Notes: a model not told the origin generated them from the letters alone. Positions 1 to 8,752 are shown, counted from the first letter of the stretch. The stretch is 64,000 bases of DNA from Candidatus Bathyarchaeota archaeon A05DMB-4 (GCA_019685575.1 JABFQO010000002.1:62001-126000); one strand, 5' to 3'. Program-made: numbers and translations.

Positions 1-1
1 G

Positions 2-67
2 CCTGCGTTCGGAGATGGGAAATTAATCTTCGAATCAGTCGTCGAGTATATTACAAAGAAGTTTTAG
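2..67 (+). CDS. C-terminal tail of a plus-strand gene entering from the left (partial)
   Basis: From base 2 the plus strand is open for 21 codons and ends at TAG (65-67), five bases before the convergent pfkB gene ends. The tail begins PAFGDGKLIF and ends in a helical stretch with two lysines, which reads like the end of a normal protein. The other two plus-strand frames give either an early stop or arginine-rich, less natural sequence. I do not recognise the family from so short a piece. Only its existence is proposed. Confidence 0.35.
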   Translation, partial: PAFGDGKLIFESVVEYITKKF

Positions 68-72
68 TTAAT

Positions 73-984
73 TTAAACGAGTTCCCTCGGCAATTGCGAT
101 TTGTGTGGTAGCCCAGGCCGCGGTCCAACCTTTGTGATGCATCTTGAAGCGACGAAATTCCCAAGTTTACCGCATTGTTCCAAGCTCTTCCCCTTTATTA
201 GTCCGTAAAGGAAGCCTGCACAGAAAGCGTCGCCTGCGCCAGTTGTGTCAACAACCTTTACTGGGTATCGTGGGATGAGGTGGCTTTCTTTGCCGTTAGT
301 GACGTAAGAGCCTTTTGAACCAAGCTTAACGGCGACAATTTCTATACCTTCACCAAGCAACATTTTTGCGCCTTTTTCGTATCCCTCGCCCGTCAATAGT
401 TCCAACTCGTTTTCGTTCGGGAAAATCACGTAGCATCGCTTGATTATCGGCTCCAGCGCGTTTAAGCCCTTTTCGGCGTATAAATTGCCGGGGTCTAGGC
501 TTATTTTTACGTTTTTGGCTAGTGATTTCACTAGATTTTTTTGAACTTTGAACGCTTCTTCGCCCGCGAACGAAGTGACATGCATAAAGTCTGTGTTGTT
601 GGCGTATTGAGGGTTTATTTCGTTTAGAGTTATGGTGCTGTTGACGCCTGCGTCTATGTAAAGTGCTCTTTCGCCCTTTTTATCGACAAACCCGATGACG
701 ACGCCGCTTCTGCCACTCTTGGCTATTACAATGCCCTCAGTGTTTACTTTTTCTTTTTCAAAATCACCAAGCAGAAGACGCCCTTCACGGTCGTTTGCCA
801 CTTTTCCGATGTAGCCCGTCTTTAACCCCAGTCTTGCCAGACCCACGATGGTGTTTGCTGCTGATCCGCCGCATGTTTCTACGCAGTCTAGGATCGTGCC
901 TTCGCCGTCTTCTTTAGCGATCTGTTCTACCAAGTATAGTCTGTCTACGTTAAGCGCTCCTATTCCTATAACGTCAAACTTCAT
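73..984 (-). CDS. PfkB/ribokinase-family sugar or nucleoside kinase
   Basis: A 303-residue PfkB-family kinase, the usual length. The N-terminal part carries the GGSAANT substrate-side motif (residues 39-45). The C-terminal PfkB signature DTTGAGDAF lies at 246-254, with Asp252 as the expected catalytic base and the GAG turn as the anion hole. The family phosphorylates a hydroxymethyl group of sugars, nucleosides or related compounds with ATP. The substrate cannot be read from the sequence. The ATG overlaps the ftr stop codon (ATGA, 981-984), so the two are probably translationally coupled. It is the last gene of the minus-strand chain purF-purD-HAD-ftr-pfkB, which invites a link to purine or pterin-type cofactor chemistry, but that is inference. 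Confidence 0.9.
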   Translation of the reverse strand: MKFDVIGIGALNVDRLYLVEQIAKEDGEGTILDCVETCGGSAANTIVGLARLGLKTGYIGKVANDREGRLLLGDFEKEKVNTEGIVIAKSGRSGVVIGFVDKKGERALYIDAGVNSTITLNEINPQYANNTDFMHVTSFAGEEAFKVQKNLVKSLAKNVKISLDPGNLYAEKGLNALEPIIKRCYVIFPNENELELLTGEGYEKGAKMLLGEGIEIVAVKLGSKGSYVTNGKESHLIPRYPVKVVDTTGAGDAFCAGFLYGLIKGKSLEQCGKLGNFVASRCITKVGPRPGLPHKSQLPRELV

Positions 985-1895
985 GGGAACAACTCCCGCA
1001 GGTTTATCTTGTATTTGCCAAGTTTTCCGCCATAATTCCCCGCAGAAATCTTCACGACATCCTTAACTTGGCAAGCGGCTCTGATGCCTTCTCTCATAGC
1101 GTCTTTTACTGCTTTTAAAGAAACTCCGTTGATCACGATTTCTGGAATGTACTTCACGCCATTAGGCACAAGCGATTCTTTGCCTAACTTCTTCTTTAAC
1201 GATGGACAGTAGAGGTGATTTGTGGTCGGCCCTATTTGAGGAAATTTTGTTTCCGTCTTTGACCCAGCAGAGCACACGTCAAAAGGTGTGATAACACCCT
1301 CAATTTTGTGTACGGCTTCAAGCACCTTTTTTCCAGCCTCAACCAGTGCCCTTTTTGTTTTGCACATGTACCAAAAGTTTGCGCCAGAAACTCCTCGCGC
1401 ATAGCCTATGTACCGTTCTATTTGGAAGTCGGGCACCATGACTGGGACGATTATCATTCTGCGTCCGAAACGCTGCTCTTCCCATTCGTAGCCGTCGCCG
1501 CAGTGCCCCACACGTTCCATCATATCCAGTTTTCCTTCGGCTTTCGGAAGCGCGTCGAATAGGGCAGTGAAGGGCTTTACGAGTATGTCTTGGCGGATGC
1601 GGTGGGAGAGTTCTTTTTCAAACTTTTCTAAAGACTTCTCAAACGGTTTTTCCTCGTCAATCTTTCCCCAAAACTGTAAGATGGCGCCCAAGCGTTTGTC
1701 GGGAGTCTCTTTTTTTGTGAGCCATTTTTCAACTCCGCCTTCGGTTCTCCCTATGACCACTGAGGGCGTGGCTGTTGCGTTTTCGGCGGCTTGGCGAAGC
1801 GTTTTTTTATCGTCGGCTGTGACGATAATTCGGCAATAAAGCCCCTCGAACGCTTCAGCGTACGTGTCTTCGATCACGACTTTCATGTGCTTCAC
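981..1895 (-). CDS. ftr: Formylmethanofuran--tetrahydromethanopterin N-formyltransferase
   Basis: A 304-residue protein of the Ftr family (usually about 297). It starts with the typical [11 protein letters not shown] stretch. It also has the family's [20 protein letters not shown]-type strand-helix and the C-terminal block [14 protein letters not shown]. Ftr moves the formyl group between formylmethanofuran and N5 of tetrahydromethanopterin in the cytoplasm, the second step of the archaeal methyl branch of the Wood-Ljungdahl or methanogenesis pathway. A second in-frame ATG at codon 4 is also a plausible start. It follows the HAD gene by 42 nt and overlaps pfkB by 4 nt. Its presence says the organism uses methanofuran/H4MPT C1 carriers. 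No other gene of that pathway is in this window. Confidence 0.93.
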   Translation of the reverse strand: MKHMKVVIEDTYAEAFEGLYCRIIVTADDKKTLRQAAENATATPSVVIGRTEGGVEKWLTKKETPDKRLGAILQFWGKIDEEKPFEKSLEKFEKELSHRIRQDILVKPFTALFDALPKAEGKLDMMERVGHCGDGYEWEEQRFGRRMIIVPVMVPDFQIERYIGYARGVSGANFWYMCKTKRALVEAGKKVLEAVHKIEGVITPFDVCSAGSKTETKFPQIGPTTNHLYCPSLKKKLGKESLVPNGVKYIPEIVINGVSLKAVKDAMREGIRAACQVKDVVKISAGNYGGKLGKYKINLRELFP

Positions 1896-1937
1896 GTGGA
1901 AATTACACTTGTAACCGTTGTGCTTAAGAAGATTTGG

Positions 1938-3023
1938 TTAACCCAGCCTGCCGATTGCTTCGCCCCTGACGGTTTTACGAAAGGCAATGCTTTCTTTTGC
2001 CAGCGATTCTTTGTTGTCGGCTGTTATTATTTCGACTCTTGGAAGAATATTCGGGTACAATTCGTGGACACGGTTCAACAATGTCGGTGTCACTTTATGC
2101 TTTTTTAACGCCGTAAAACTCCATTTTTCCGCCAATTCCAGCACTGCTTCTTTACCAAGACGCGCAAAAACGTCGGCAAGAATCGAGGTTACGACGGTGT
2201 TTTCTGACATTACAGCGACTTCGGCTTCTCTAACCGCGTACTCGTTGCCGTTAAAAGAAACGGTTAACCCGTCGCCTTTTCTTACGAACTGAAAACATTC
2301 CACGTCTGTTATGCTATCGCCCACGTACATTACACAGTCAACGTCGCAGCCAATTTTTGCTACGATTTCCCGCACCGCGTTTGCTTTTTCTTTACCTCCG
2401 ACCGGGTTTACCTCGCAAAACATTCTGCCCACGGACATCTTGGGAATTATGCGCCAAAAAACTTCGTCCAACCGTTTGATGGCTCTTTGGTCGCGAAAAG
2501 AAAAATCTTTCAGCGTTCTAGCGTTTTTTGGGATTTCAATCATGGGCATCGCGGCGATTTCTTTAGCTATTCGCTTCAGAGTTTTGGTTTCGGTTTCTGT
2601 TATTTCGTATTTGTCGATGTCGACTCGTGTGTGGTACGTGTTTTCAAAAGGGAAACCGATGACTTTGCAGAGAGCGTAAAGATAATGCTCATAACTGGTA
2701 CTCACAATAAAGGATGCCATGATTCTTTGCACGAACTGCATCGTGTCCCTAGCGCCAGCGACGAGTAAAACGTTTTTTTCTGAAAAGGCTTTCATTCCCC
2801 GATTAGTCACGCCGTAGGTTTTAAGGAAAGGAAGAATAAGTTTTAAAGTGTCGCCGGCTTTGTAGCCTTCTCTTTTGAGAACATCCGCTAAAACATCATC
2901 ATACTTGCTTATCACGGAAAATAGTTTGGCACCGTCTGGAACAAAGTGGCAGGTCAATTCGTAAGCGTTATCGTTTTTTGAAATGGGCCCTTCACAGTCA
3001 GTGACAAAAACCTTACTGGTCAA
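1938..3023 (-). CDS. Archaeal HAD-superfamily phosphatase-like protein (EhaR/COG4030-like)
   Basis: About 361 residues. I start it at TTG 3023 because this codon overlaps the purD stop as TTGA (3020-3023) and because the conserved domain begins immediately after it; a longer reading from ATG 3104 would run through purD and adds a non-conserved, basic leader. HAD motif I is DCEGP near residue 9, so the second acidic residue is Glu, not the usual Asp. Motif IV reads YVGDSITDVE. The family is known from methanogens, where a member is listed as energy-converting hydrogenase subunit R, a name that rests on gene order; its substrate is unknown to me. Here it lies between purD and ftr, so a phosphatase role in purine or pterin metabolism is a reasonable guess only. 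Confidence 0.75.
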   Translation of the reverse strand: MTSKVFVTDCEGPISKNDNAYELTCHFVPDGAKLFSVISKYDDVLADVLKREGYKAGDTLKLILPFLKTYGVTNRGMKAFSEKNVLLVAGARDTMQFVQRIMASFIVSTSYEHYLYALCKVIGFPFENTYHTRVDIDKYEITETETKTLKRIAKEIAAMPMIEIPKNARTLKDFSFRDQRAIKRLDEVFWRIIPKMSVGRMFCEVNPVGGKEKANAVREIVAKIGCDVDCVMYVGDSITDVECFQFVRKGDGLTVSFNGNEYAVREAEVAVMSENTVVTSILADVFARLGKEAVLELAEKWSFTALKKHKVTPTLLNRVHELYPNILPRVEIITADNKESLAKESIAFRKTVRGEAIGRLG

Positions 3024-4438
3024 TGCCCTTTGCCTCGTAGTTGCTGCATGTGGCTTATGCTTTTGTTGATGTGTTCTTTTGATGCAATGTCGGTTCGGTT
3101 CCACAAGGCCCCGCCTTTTATGGAGTTTATTCCTTCGAGCGAGATTTCTCGGGCGGCTTGGATGTTGTCGCCTATGCCGACTACGCAGACTGCTCTCGAC
3201 CGTAGGGCGTAGGCTTGGTCGTCTCTTTGTTCCATCGAGGCGGGATAGACTCGGATGTTGTCGCCGTATTTCTTGTTTAGGTTGTATGCTTGATTCAAGA
3301 ATACAGGCGTATCGATCTCGTTTGTTTTCGCTTTTTCTCTGAAGACGTCGATGTAACCTCCGTAGGTGGGCGGAACCTTATACGTAACTACCGAAGCCTT
3401 CTTGTCCATTTCTACTCGTGTAAGGATTCCTTCAAGCATCCTGAAACACACGTCAACAAAATCTTCTTTCAACAACGGTAAAATGTTGATTATTTCCGGG
3501 TCGCCGGGGCGGCTGTTGTTTTCAAGAATCTTTAAGCCGTCCTTTGTGTGGATGAATGCCACGTAAAAGGGCACGCCGAGCAAGGCGACGTTTCTGGCTG
3601 TTTTTCCCTTGATTTTTTCGAAGATTTTGTTCACGACTTGAACCTCTTTTTCCCTGTCGATGTTCGTCATAAATGGAAGCACGTCGCCAACATCCTTGTA
3701 TGAACCCATGCCACCCGTGTTTGGTCCTTTGTCGCCATCAAACGCCCGCTTATAATCCCTTGTTTCAGGAAGGGGTACAAGGTGTCTTCCATCACAAAAG
3801 GCTTGAAAACTCGACTCTTCGCCCTCAACTTTCTCCTCAACTATAACAGCGCCGTGTTTAAAATTATCCAAGAAATGCTCGAACAACTGTTCTCGCGTAG
3901 TAAAGTGGTCGCCCCACACGCCGACGCCCTTGCCCGCCGCGGGCGTATCGGGCTTTACTGCAACTTGATTTTCCAACTCGTCGAGCCAACTAAACAATTC
4001 CCTTTTCACTTCTTCGGTGCCACGGTACTGCGTTGGGTAGAAAACTTTGAATCTCGGGTTTACTTCGGGCACGACTTTTTGGAAAAGGTTTCTCTGTGCA
4101 ACTTTGCTTTTTTCTATGGCGTACTCTTTGGCGGGACAGATTATGGGAATTTTTGTCTTTTTTTCTACGGTGTCCCGTACGCCGTCGATTATGGGTTTTT
4201 CTGGTCCGACTATGCCAAAGTCGAGTTTGTCGGCGTGTTTTTCGGCGAATCGGCAGATTTCGTCAACGTTCAAATCTGAGATTACAACGTGCTCGGTGGC
4301 TTTTTGCACGTTGAAAGGGTTTTTTTGCTTGTCGGCGACGTACATCCTAACCTTGTAATTAATGCTTCGGCTGAAAGCGTCTACTATTGCTGCTTCTCTG
4401 GCGCCGTACGCAACTATGAGAACGCCGACTGATTCCAT
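3020..4438 (-). CDS. purD: Phosphoribosylamine--glycine ligase (GAR synthetase)
   Basis: A 472-residue ATP-grasp ligase. The N-terminal Rossmann-like domain begins VGVLIVAYGAREAA. The central ATP-grasp region has the substrate/Mg loop GPNTGGMGSY and the late motif LENNSRPGDPEIIN. It makes glycinamide ribonucleotide from phosphoribosylamine, glycine and ATP, the second step of de novo purine synthesis. PurF, which supplies the unstable phosphoribosylamine, is encoded 44 nt upstream on the same strand, so the two sequential enzymes are co-expressed. The N-terminal glycine loop is GARE, not the common GGREHA form, which fits the longer archaeal variants. The end overlaps the HAD gene start by four bases. 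Confidence 0.93.
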   Translation of the reverse strand: MESVGVLIVAYGAREAAIVDAFSRSINYKVRMYVADKQKNPFNVQKATEHVVISDLNVDEICRFAEKHADKLDFGIVGPEKPIIDGVRDTVEKKTKIPIICPAKEYAIEKSKVAQRNLFQKVVPEVNPRFKVFYPTQYRGTEEVKRELFSWLDELENQVAVKPDTPAAGKGVGVWGDHFTTREQLFEHFLDNFKHGAVIVEEKVEGEESSFQAFCDGRHLVPLPETRDYKRAFDGDKGPNTGGMGSYKDVGDVLPFMTNIDREKEVQVVNKIFEKIKGKTARNVALLGVPFYVAFIHTKDGLKILENNSRPGDPEIINILPLLKEDFVDVCFRMLEGILTRVEMDKKASVVTYKVPPTYGGYIDVFREKAKTNEIDTPVFLNQAYNLNKKYGDNIRVYPASMEQRDDQAYALRSRAVCVVGIGDNIQAAREISLEGINSIKGGALWNRTDIASKEHINKSISHMQQLRGKGH

Positions 4439-4482
4439 AAAACCACTGCCCGAACTTTATTGAAAGCGTACAGTATTTTAAT

Positions 4483-5994
4483 CTATTTGCCCAGACGGTT
4501 TTGCACCAAATCTGGCAACTCGTAAATTCTGCCCTCTTCTTTGTAGCCCTTCTCGAAATACTCCCGCATCCACTTAGCCAGCCTATTCGCAAGCGGAGTC
4601 GGGTAGTCTCCAGTAGCACACCCGAAGCACAACTCTTCTCTGCGTAGTCCCGTGGCTTTCACAAAACCCTCGAAAGACTGATAATTCACCGAGTCAGCGC
4701 CTATTTCTTTGGCGATTTCTTCGGGCGTGCGGGTTGAGCCGATTAATTCACGGTACGTCGCCATGTCTACGCCGTAGAAGCATGGTCCAATTATGCGCGG
4801 AAAAGTTATGAACATGTGCACTTCTTTTGCACCCATCTTGCGGAGTTTTTCGACGACGACTTTGGTGGTGTCGCCTCGGACTATGCTGTCGTCGACGACT
4901 ATGATTTTTTTCCCTTGAAACTTGTGGTCTAAAATGTTAATCTTCTTGTCGATGGTGGCGTATCTTTCCTGCGGTAGAAGGATGAAGGCTCTTTCGCTTA
5001 CGTATCGGTGTCTTCTAATAGCCCGTTCCCACCGCAGACCAGTTTCCTCGTGCAGGCCGAACGCCGCGTCGTCGCTTGTTTCGGGTAACGAGATAATCAT
5101 GTCGCATCTTCTCACGATGTCAGCGTATTCTCTGCCGAGGCTTCTTCCAAACGCCTCCCTAACTTCGTACACGAATTTGCCATTCATTTTAGAGTCTGGA
5201 CGCGCAAAATAAGCAAACTCAAACGCGCAAAGCGCCTTTTTTCCGCTGTTCACTAGTTGTTCCCGTTTAAAACCGTCCTTCGTCGCGAGTACGAATTCGC
5301 CTGGCTTTAACTCAAAATTGTGCTCTAGATTGTTAATGTTCAATCCCACGGTTTCTGAAGAAAACGCGCAAATTTTTCGGTCAGCACTGCATCCGCTGCA
5401 CAACGGGCGTATTCCGTAGGGGTCTTTGAAAGCGAACAATTCGCCGTTCTGCGTTATTCCGACAACAGAAAACGCACCTTCAACTTCCTTCATGCAAGTC
5501 TTAACAGAAGAGACCAAATCCTTGCCGCTCTTCAACTCCTTGAGAAGTTTTCGGCTAATAAGTTCTAAATCGCAGTCGTAGGAAAAGTTTGGGTTTTCGC
5601 AACGAATCTCGTTGACCAACTGTGTCGTGTTAACCACGTTACCGTTGAAAGAAAGCGCAAACCTGTGCTGTTCGTTTTCTCCGATTACGGGTTGCGTGCC
5701 CCGGATCATAGATTCCTCGTCTCTTCCGCCCGACGTAGTGTACCTAACGTTCGCGATGCCCAGACTGCCCGGAAGCCTCTCGAGCCATTCTTGAATCTCT
5801 GTTTTCTTGACTTTTGGAATCAAGTCCAAGCCTTTGTAAACGTTAAATTTCCCATTGAACGTCAAAAATCCGTACGACTGATGTCCTCGATGATTTTGCG
5901 CCCGCATTCCCCAGTAAAGGGTTGGGAAAATATAGTCTTCTGAGAAATTGACCGCTCCGAAGGCGCCGCACTCCATTTTTACATGGTCGTCCAT
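4483..5994 (-). CDS. purF: Amidophosphoribosyltransferase
   Basis: A 503-residue PurF. The N-terminal glutaminase domain has its nucleophile at Cys9 in MECGAFGA, so eight residues would be removed, or translation starts elsewhere. The phosphoribosyltransferase signature VVDDSIVRGDT is at 366-376. Cys256, Cys405, Cys456 and Cys459 match the four ligands of the structural 4Fe-4S cluster known from the Bacillus-type enzyme, so this is the iron-sulphur, oxygen-labile class. It converts PRPP and glutamine to phosphoribosylamine, the first committed step of purine synthesis, and in this family is feedback-inhibited by purine nucleotides. It heads the minus-strand operon, with a TATA element about 35-40 nt upstream. 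Confidence 0.95.
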   Translation of the reverse strand: MDDHVKMECGAFGAVNFSEDYIFPTLYWGMRAQNHRGHQSYGFLTFNGKFNVYKGLDLIPKVKKTEIQEWLERLPGSLGIANVRYTTSGGRDEESMIRGTQPVIGENEQHRFALSFNGNVVNTTQLVNEIRCENPNFSYDCDLELISRKLLKELKSGKDLVSSVKTCMKEVEGAFSVVGITQNGELFAFKDPYGIRPLCSGCSADRKICAFSSETVGLNINNLEHNFELKPGEFVLATKDGFKREQLVNSGKKALCAFEFAYFARPDSKMNGKFVYEVREAFGRSLGREYADIVRRCDMIISLPETSDDAAFGLHEETGLRWERAIRRHRYVSERAFILLPQERYATIDKKINILDHKFQGKKIIVVDDSIVRGDTTKVVVEKLRKMGAKEVHMFITFPRIIGPCFYGVDMATYRELIGSTRTPEEIAKEIGADSVNYQSFEGFVKATGLRREELCFGCATGDYPTPLANRLAKWMREYFEKGYKEEGRIYELPDLVQNRLGK

Positions 5995-6026
5995 ATTTTC
6001 ATCAAATCATCAATAGTTATTTAACA

Positions 6027-6037
6027 GTTTTTATACA
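6027..6037 (-). promoter_or_regulatory. TATA-type promoter of the purF operon
   Basis: Read on the minus strand this is GTATAAAAAC, a good archaeal TATA box, 34-43 nt before the purF ATG. A start site about 25 nt further on would give a short leader. No repeat or hairpin that would suggest a riboswitch is visible in the leader. Confidence 0.5.
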
Positions 6038-6172
6038 TCATCATGTCAAACTCTAACTCAACAGACTATGGGGAAAATATGGATTTCTCGGAAGTTTTCG
6101 TGTTTTGGTTATGGATTAATAAGCACTTGTGACATGTTTGGCACTATTAATGGATGAATTATTCATTAGGCA

Positions 6173-6457
6173 TCACTTCTGGGTTATGCTTGGGTATTTT
6201 TCCCTTATTTTTTCGTCGGCGATTTTTGCAATCATGGCGTTTGAGATTAGAACGTATTTTACTCCCGTGAGTTCGGCTATGTCGGCGGGTTTTTGGTCTT
6301 GCGTTACGAGGAGCATGTTGTTTTTCTTTGCATATTCCACGATGTCCTTGTCTTTGGCGCCCTGTAACCCTGCGTCTTGAACCGTAACTGCCGTCCAGCC
6401 TAAAGTTTCAAAATATTCTTTCAAACCAGCGTACATTTCATCGAGCAAAAGTTTCAA
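6173..6457 (-). CDS. DUF5615/Mut7-C-like PIN-fold protein
   Basis: A 94-residue protein beginning KLLLDEMY, with VTQDQKPADIAE in the second half. Both acidic clusters and the size fit the small PIN-like DUF5615 group, whose members resemble toxin nucleases. No antitoxin-sized gene is attached directly: the next upstream gene on the strand is a CBS-domain regulator 68 nt away. It could be a stand-alone RNase, or a solitary toxin paired with that XRE-type regulator. The acidic residues are visible; nuclease activity is inference. The 170-nt gap to purF holds only the purF promoter and an AT-rich perfect palindrome at 6154-6166. Confidence 0.6.
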   Translation of the reverse strand: MKLLLDEMYAGLKEYFETLGWTAVTVQDAGLQGAKDKDIVEYAKKNNMLLVTQDQKPADIAELTGVKYVLISNAMIAKIADEKIREKYPSITQK

Positions 6458-6525
6458 CTAACTCACTCCGCCTTGTCTTTACTCTTGCGTGTTCTACGTA
6501 TTTATGGGCTTTTTCTCCGAAACGG

Positions 6526-7068
6526 CTAAAGAGTTTTTGAAACAATCTTCAACAAATCCGACCGCGTGATAATGCCCACCACATTGCCTTTTTTCGCCAC
6601 CAAAACACCCGGGTGATCCTCGAGCAACGGGCGAATTATGCTTACGCTTGTTTCTTCTGGCACGATGGGTAGGGGAGGCTCCATCACTTGGGCAACAGTT
6701 GCATCTGCGATAGTTTTGCTTAGATTTCGAATGATGCTTTCTTCAGTTATCGTGCCGATTACTTTGTCTCTTTCCACAACAGGTAGTTGTGAGACGGCGT
6801 TTTTCATCATGATTTCGCTTATTTTCAAAATCTTATCAGTAGGCCTAGCAGAAATCACGTTTTTTGTCATGATTTCTCTGCATTTTTTTCCTTCACCCTC
6901 AGTTAAGACTTGCAGAATCTTGTTCACCGTGGACAATCGTGGGTCGACTTTGTTGTTTTCGATCTTCGCTATGTGCGCTTGGGTTACGCCGATCAACTGC
7001 GCAAGTTGTCCTTGAGTTAAACCTGCGTCTTCTCGAAGTTTTCTTACCATGGCGCCCGTAATAATCAT
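6526..7068 (-). CDS. XRE-family HTH regulator with two CBS domains
   Basis: A 180-residue archaeal regulator. Residues 6-55 form a Cro/XRE helix-turn-helix (LTQGQLAQLIGVTQAHIAKI). Two CBS repeats follow at roughly 62-115 and 120-178, with a typical second-repeat end GVLVAKKGNVVGIITRSDLL. CBS pairs usually bind adenosine nucleotides or S-adenosylmethionine. This gene is transcribed divergently from SAM synthetase across 96 bp, so control of SAM synthesis by an adenosyl ligand is an attractive but untested idea. The start at ATG 7068 gives a complete HTH. Fusions of this kind are common in archaea and absent from most bacteria. Confidence 0.85.
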   Translation of the reverse strand: MIITGAMVRKLREDAGLTQGQLAQLIGVTQAHIAKIENNKVDPRLSTVNKILQVLTEGEGKKCREIMTKNVISARPTDKILKISEIMMKNAVSQLPVVERDKVIGTITEESIIRNLSKTIADATVAQVMEPPLPIVPEETSVSIIRPLLEDHPGVLVAKKGNVVGIITRSDLLKIVSKTL

Positions 7069-7113
7069 TCCTTCATAACCACCAGTTATTTTTATTCACT
7101 ATTAATATCGCAA

Positions 7114-7123
7114 AGTATATATT
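7114..7123 (+). promoter_or_regulatory. TATA box of the SAM synthetase gene
   Basis: GTATATATTT lies 42-51 nt before the ATG at 7165, so an inferred start near 7145 leaves a leader of about 20 nt. The divergent regulator begins at 7068, so its own product could act here. Confidence 0.5.
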
Positions 7124-7164
7124 TGTTGCTTTTAATAAGCGTCCGCCAAGGTTGGATACATTCA

Positions 7165-8370
7165 ATGAAAAACATCATGATCGATTGCCTAAAACAAACA
7201 CCCTTGGAAGAAAAGAATTTCGAAATAGTCGAGAGAAAGGGCATCGGACATCCGGACACTATCTGCGACGCCATTATGGACAGAGTTTCGGTAAGCCTCA
7301 GCAAGCAGTACTTGGAAAAATTCGGCGCTATAATGCACCACAACGCAGACAAGTCCTTGCTCGTTGCAGGAGAAACAGAGCCCAGATTCGGCGGAGGCAC
7401 GGTAAAGGAACCCATGCTTCTAATCTTCGGCGACAGAGCCACGTTTGAAGTTAAAGGCGTCAAAATTCCGGTCAAAGAAATCGCAGTTGACGCGGCAAAA
7501 TCTTGGATCAAAGAAAACTTAAGAATAGACCCAGACAGACACGTACGTTATCAGGTTGAACTGAAGCCGGGTTCGCCTGAACTCGTTGACATTTTCATGC
7601 GTAAAGGCAAGGTACTCGGCGCTAACGACACATCGGCCGCGGTCGGGTATGCGCCGATGACTAGAACTGAGAAAATCGTTTTGCACACTGAACGGTTCAT
7701 CAATTCCCCAGAGTTTAAGAAACGGTTTCCAGAAGCAGGAGAAGATGTTAAAGTGATGGGCCTCAGAAAAAACGGTGACTTGCACCTGACTATAGGGATG
7801 GCATTCGTCGACGAGTACGTTAACAGCGAAGAAGAATACTTCCAAAAGAAGGCACGAATCCTGGAAGAAATAAGCAAGTATGTGCGAAAGAACAGTAGTT
7901 TTGAAAAAATCAACATCAACCTCAACACGCTGGACGTCAAGGGCAGAGGCGTGAACGGCGTATACTTAACCGTGCTCGGAACCAGCGCAGAAAGCGGCGA
8001 CTCGGGCCAAGTGGGCAGAGGCAACCGAGTTAACGGTGTGATCTCCTTAAATCGTCCATTATGCTCTGAGGCAGCGGCGGGTAAAAACCCCGTTAGTCAT
8101 GTTGGAAAAATATACAACCTCTTGACGCATCACATTGCCAACCAAGTGTACAAACAGGTTGAGGGAATTCGAGAAGTTTACATTTGGCTTCTGAGCAAGA
8201 TAGGCGAACCCATAGACAACCCCGCCCTTGCAGCGGCGCACGTTATAATGAAAGACGGCAATTCTTTCAACGACGCCAGCCACCACATAAACCAAGTAAT
8301 CGACTATGAACTTGAAAATATTGACAAATTCTGCGAAGACCTTGCCTACGGACGATTGCAGATATATTAA
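7165..8370 (+). CDS. mat: Archaeal S-adenosylmethionine synthetase
   Basis: A 401-residue methionine adenosyltransferase of the archaeal class, which is unrelated at sequence level to bacterial MetK. It matches the family from its start (MKNIMIDCL) through ERKGIGHPDTICD near residue 25, HHNADKSLL, GRGNRVNGVISLNRP and AAAGKNPVSHVGKIYN. It makes SAM from methionine and ATP in the cytoplasm. The ATG at 7165 is preferred over an upstream in-frame start because family members begin at this point and the upstream extension is not conserved. A T-rich tract follows the stop codon. The divergent CBS-domain regulator could sense its product. Confidence 0.96.
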   Translation: MKNIMIDCLKQTPLEEKNFEIVERKGIGHPDTICDAIMDRVSVSLSKQYLEKFGAIMHHNADKSLLVAGETEPRFGGGTVKEPMLLIFGDRATFEVKGVKIPVKEIAVDAAKSWIKENLRIDPDRHVRYQVELKPGSPELVDIFMRKGKVLGANDTSAAVGYAPMTRTEKIVLHTERFINSPEFKKRFPEAGEDVKVMGLRKNGDLHLTIGMAFVDEYVNSEEEYFQKKARILEEISKYVRKNSSFEKININLNTLDVKGRGVNGVYLTVLGTSAESGDSGQVGRGNRVNGVISLNRPLCSEAAAGKNPVSHVGKIYNLLTHHIANQVYKQVEGIREVYIWLLSKIGEPIDNPALAAAHVIMKDGNSFNDASHHINQVIDYELENIDKFCEDLAYGRLQIY

Positions 8371-8383
8371 AATCTGAAAAAAC

Positions 8384-8398
8384 TTTTTTATTTTCTTT
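8384..8398 (+). terminator. T-tract terminator after SAM synthetase
   Basis: TTTTTTATTTTCTTT begins 14 nt after the TAA stop. Archaeal RNA polymerase releases at such T tracts without needing a hairpin. Confidence 0.5.
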
Positions 8399-8404
8399 GA
8401 GGAA

Positions 8405-8530
8405 TTAGTTTTCGACGGGCAAGCGTCGCCACGCATCTGGGTTTTGGAATCTAACCTCGGGGTCGCGATGGGTTCTAAGAGCCCGCCATAAAGATTGAAA
8501 CTCTTCTGAAGACAATCGTCTTTGACTCAT
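8405..8530 (-). CDS. Candidate 41-residue basic small protein
   Basis: A short reading frame on the minus strand, ATG at 8530 and TAA at 8405-8407. A GAGG element stands about 8 nt before the ATG, a good ribosome-binding site. The product begins MSQRRLSSEEFQSLWRAL and is rich in arginine, tryptophan and acidic residues, with no membrane segment. It lies alone in the 382-bp space between SAM synthetase and the GTPase gene, convergent with the former. I do not recognise a family. The intact ribosome-binding site and the non-random composition support it; the short length argues for caution. Confidence 0.4.
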   Translation of the reverse strand: MSQRRLSSEEFQSLWRALRTHRDPEVRFQNPDAWRRLPVEN

Positions 8531-8683
8531 TTGGATTCCTCAACAGAATTCTAGAGCAATCCTCTATATTTAAAACAAGTTTCTTGCAAGCCAATATATC
8601 GGAAAGAAGAATATCCAATTTTTGAAACGCTGTTCTGCTTTTTGACAACCAATAGTGCCACCAGTGCTGGATTCTGTTAAAGG

Positions 8684-8695
8684 TTTTTATATAAC
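8684..8695 (+). promoter_or_regulatory. TATA box of the GTPase/cyclophilin-like operon
   Basis: TTTTTATATAAC lies 58-69 nt before the ATG at 8753. With a start near 8718 the mRNA would have a leader of about 35 nt carrying the strong Shine-Dalgarno sequence AAAGGAGGA. Confidence 0.5.
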
Positions 8696-8752
8696 GATGT
8701 TTGGATAACTATCTACCCTCCTTAGAGATTATTTTCAAAGGAGGACACCATC

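Noticed and set aside
3024-3104. Upstream ATG start for the HAD protein
   Set aside because: It adds a basic, low-complexity leader read through purD. The TTG that overlaps the purD stop gives the expected domain start.
3782-4279. 165-codon open frame antisense to purD
   Set aside because: It is a Phe/Val-rich shadow of a conserved enzyme, with no start signal.
6154-6166. ATGAAT-T-ATTCAT palindrome between the PIN-like gene and purF
   Set aside because: It is perfect but AT-rich and short, and lies far from the purF TATA element, downstream of its start direction. Chance is likely.
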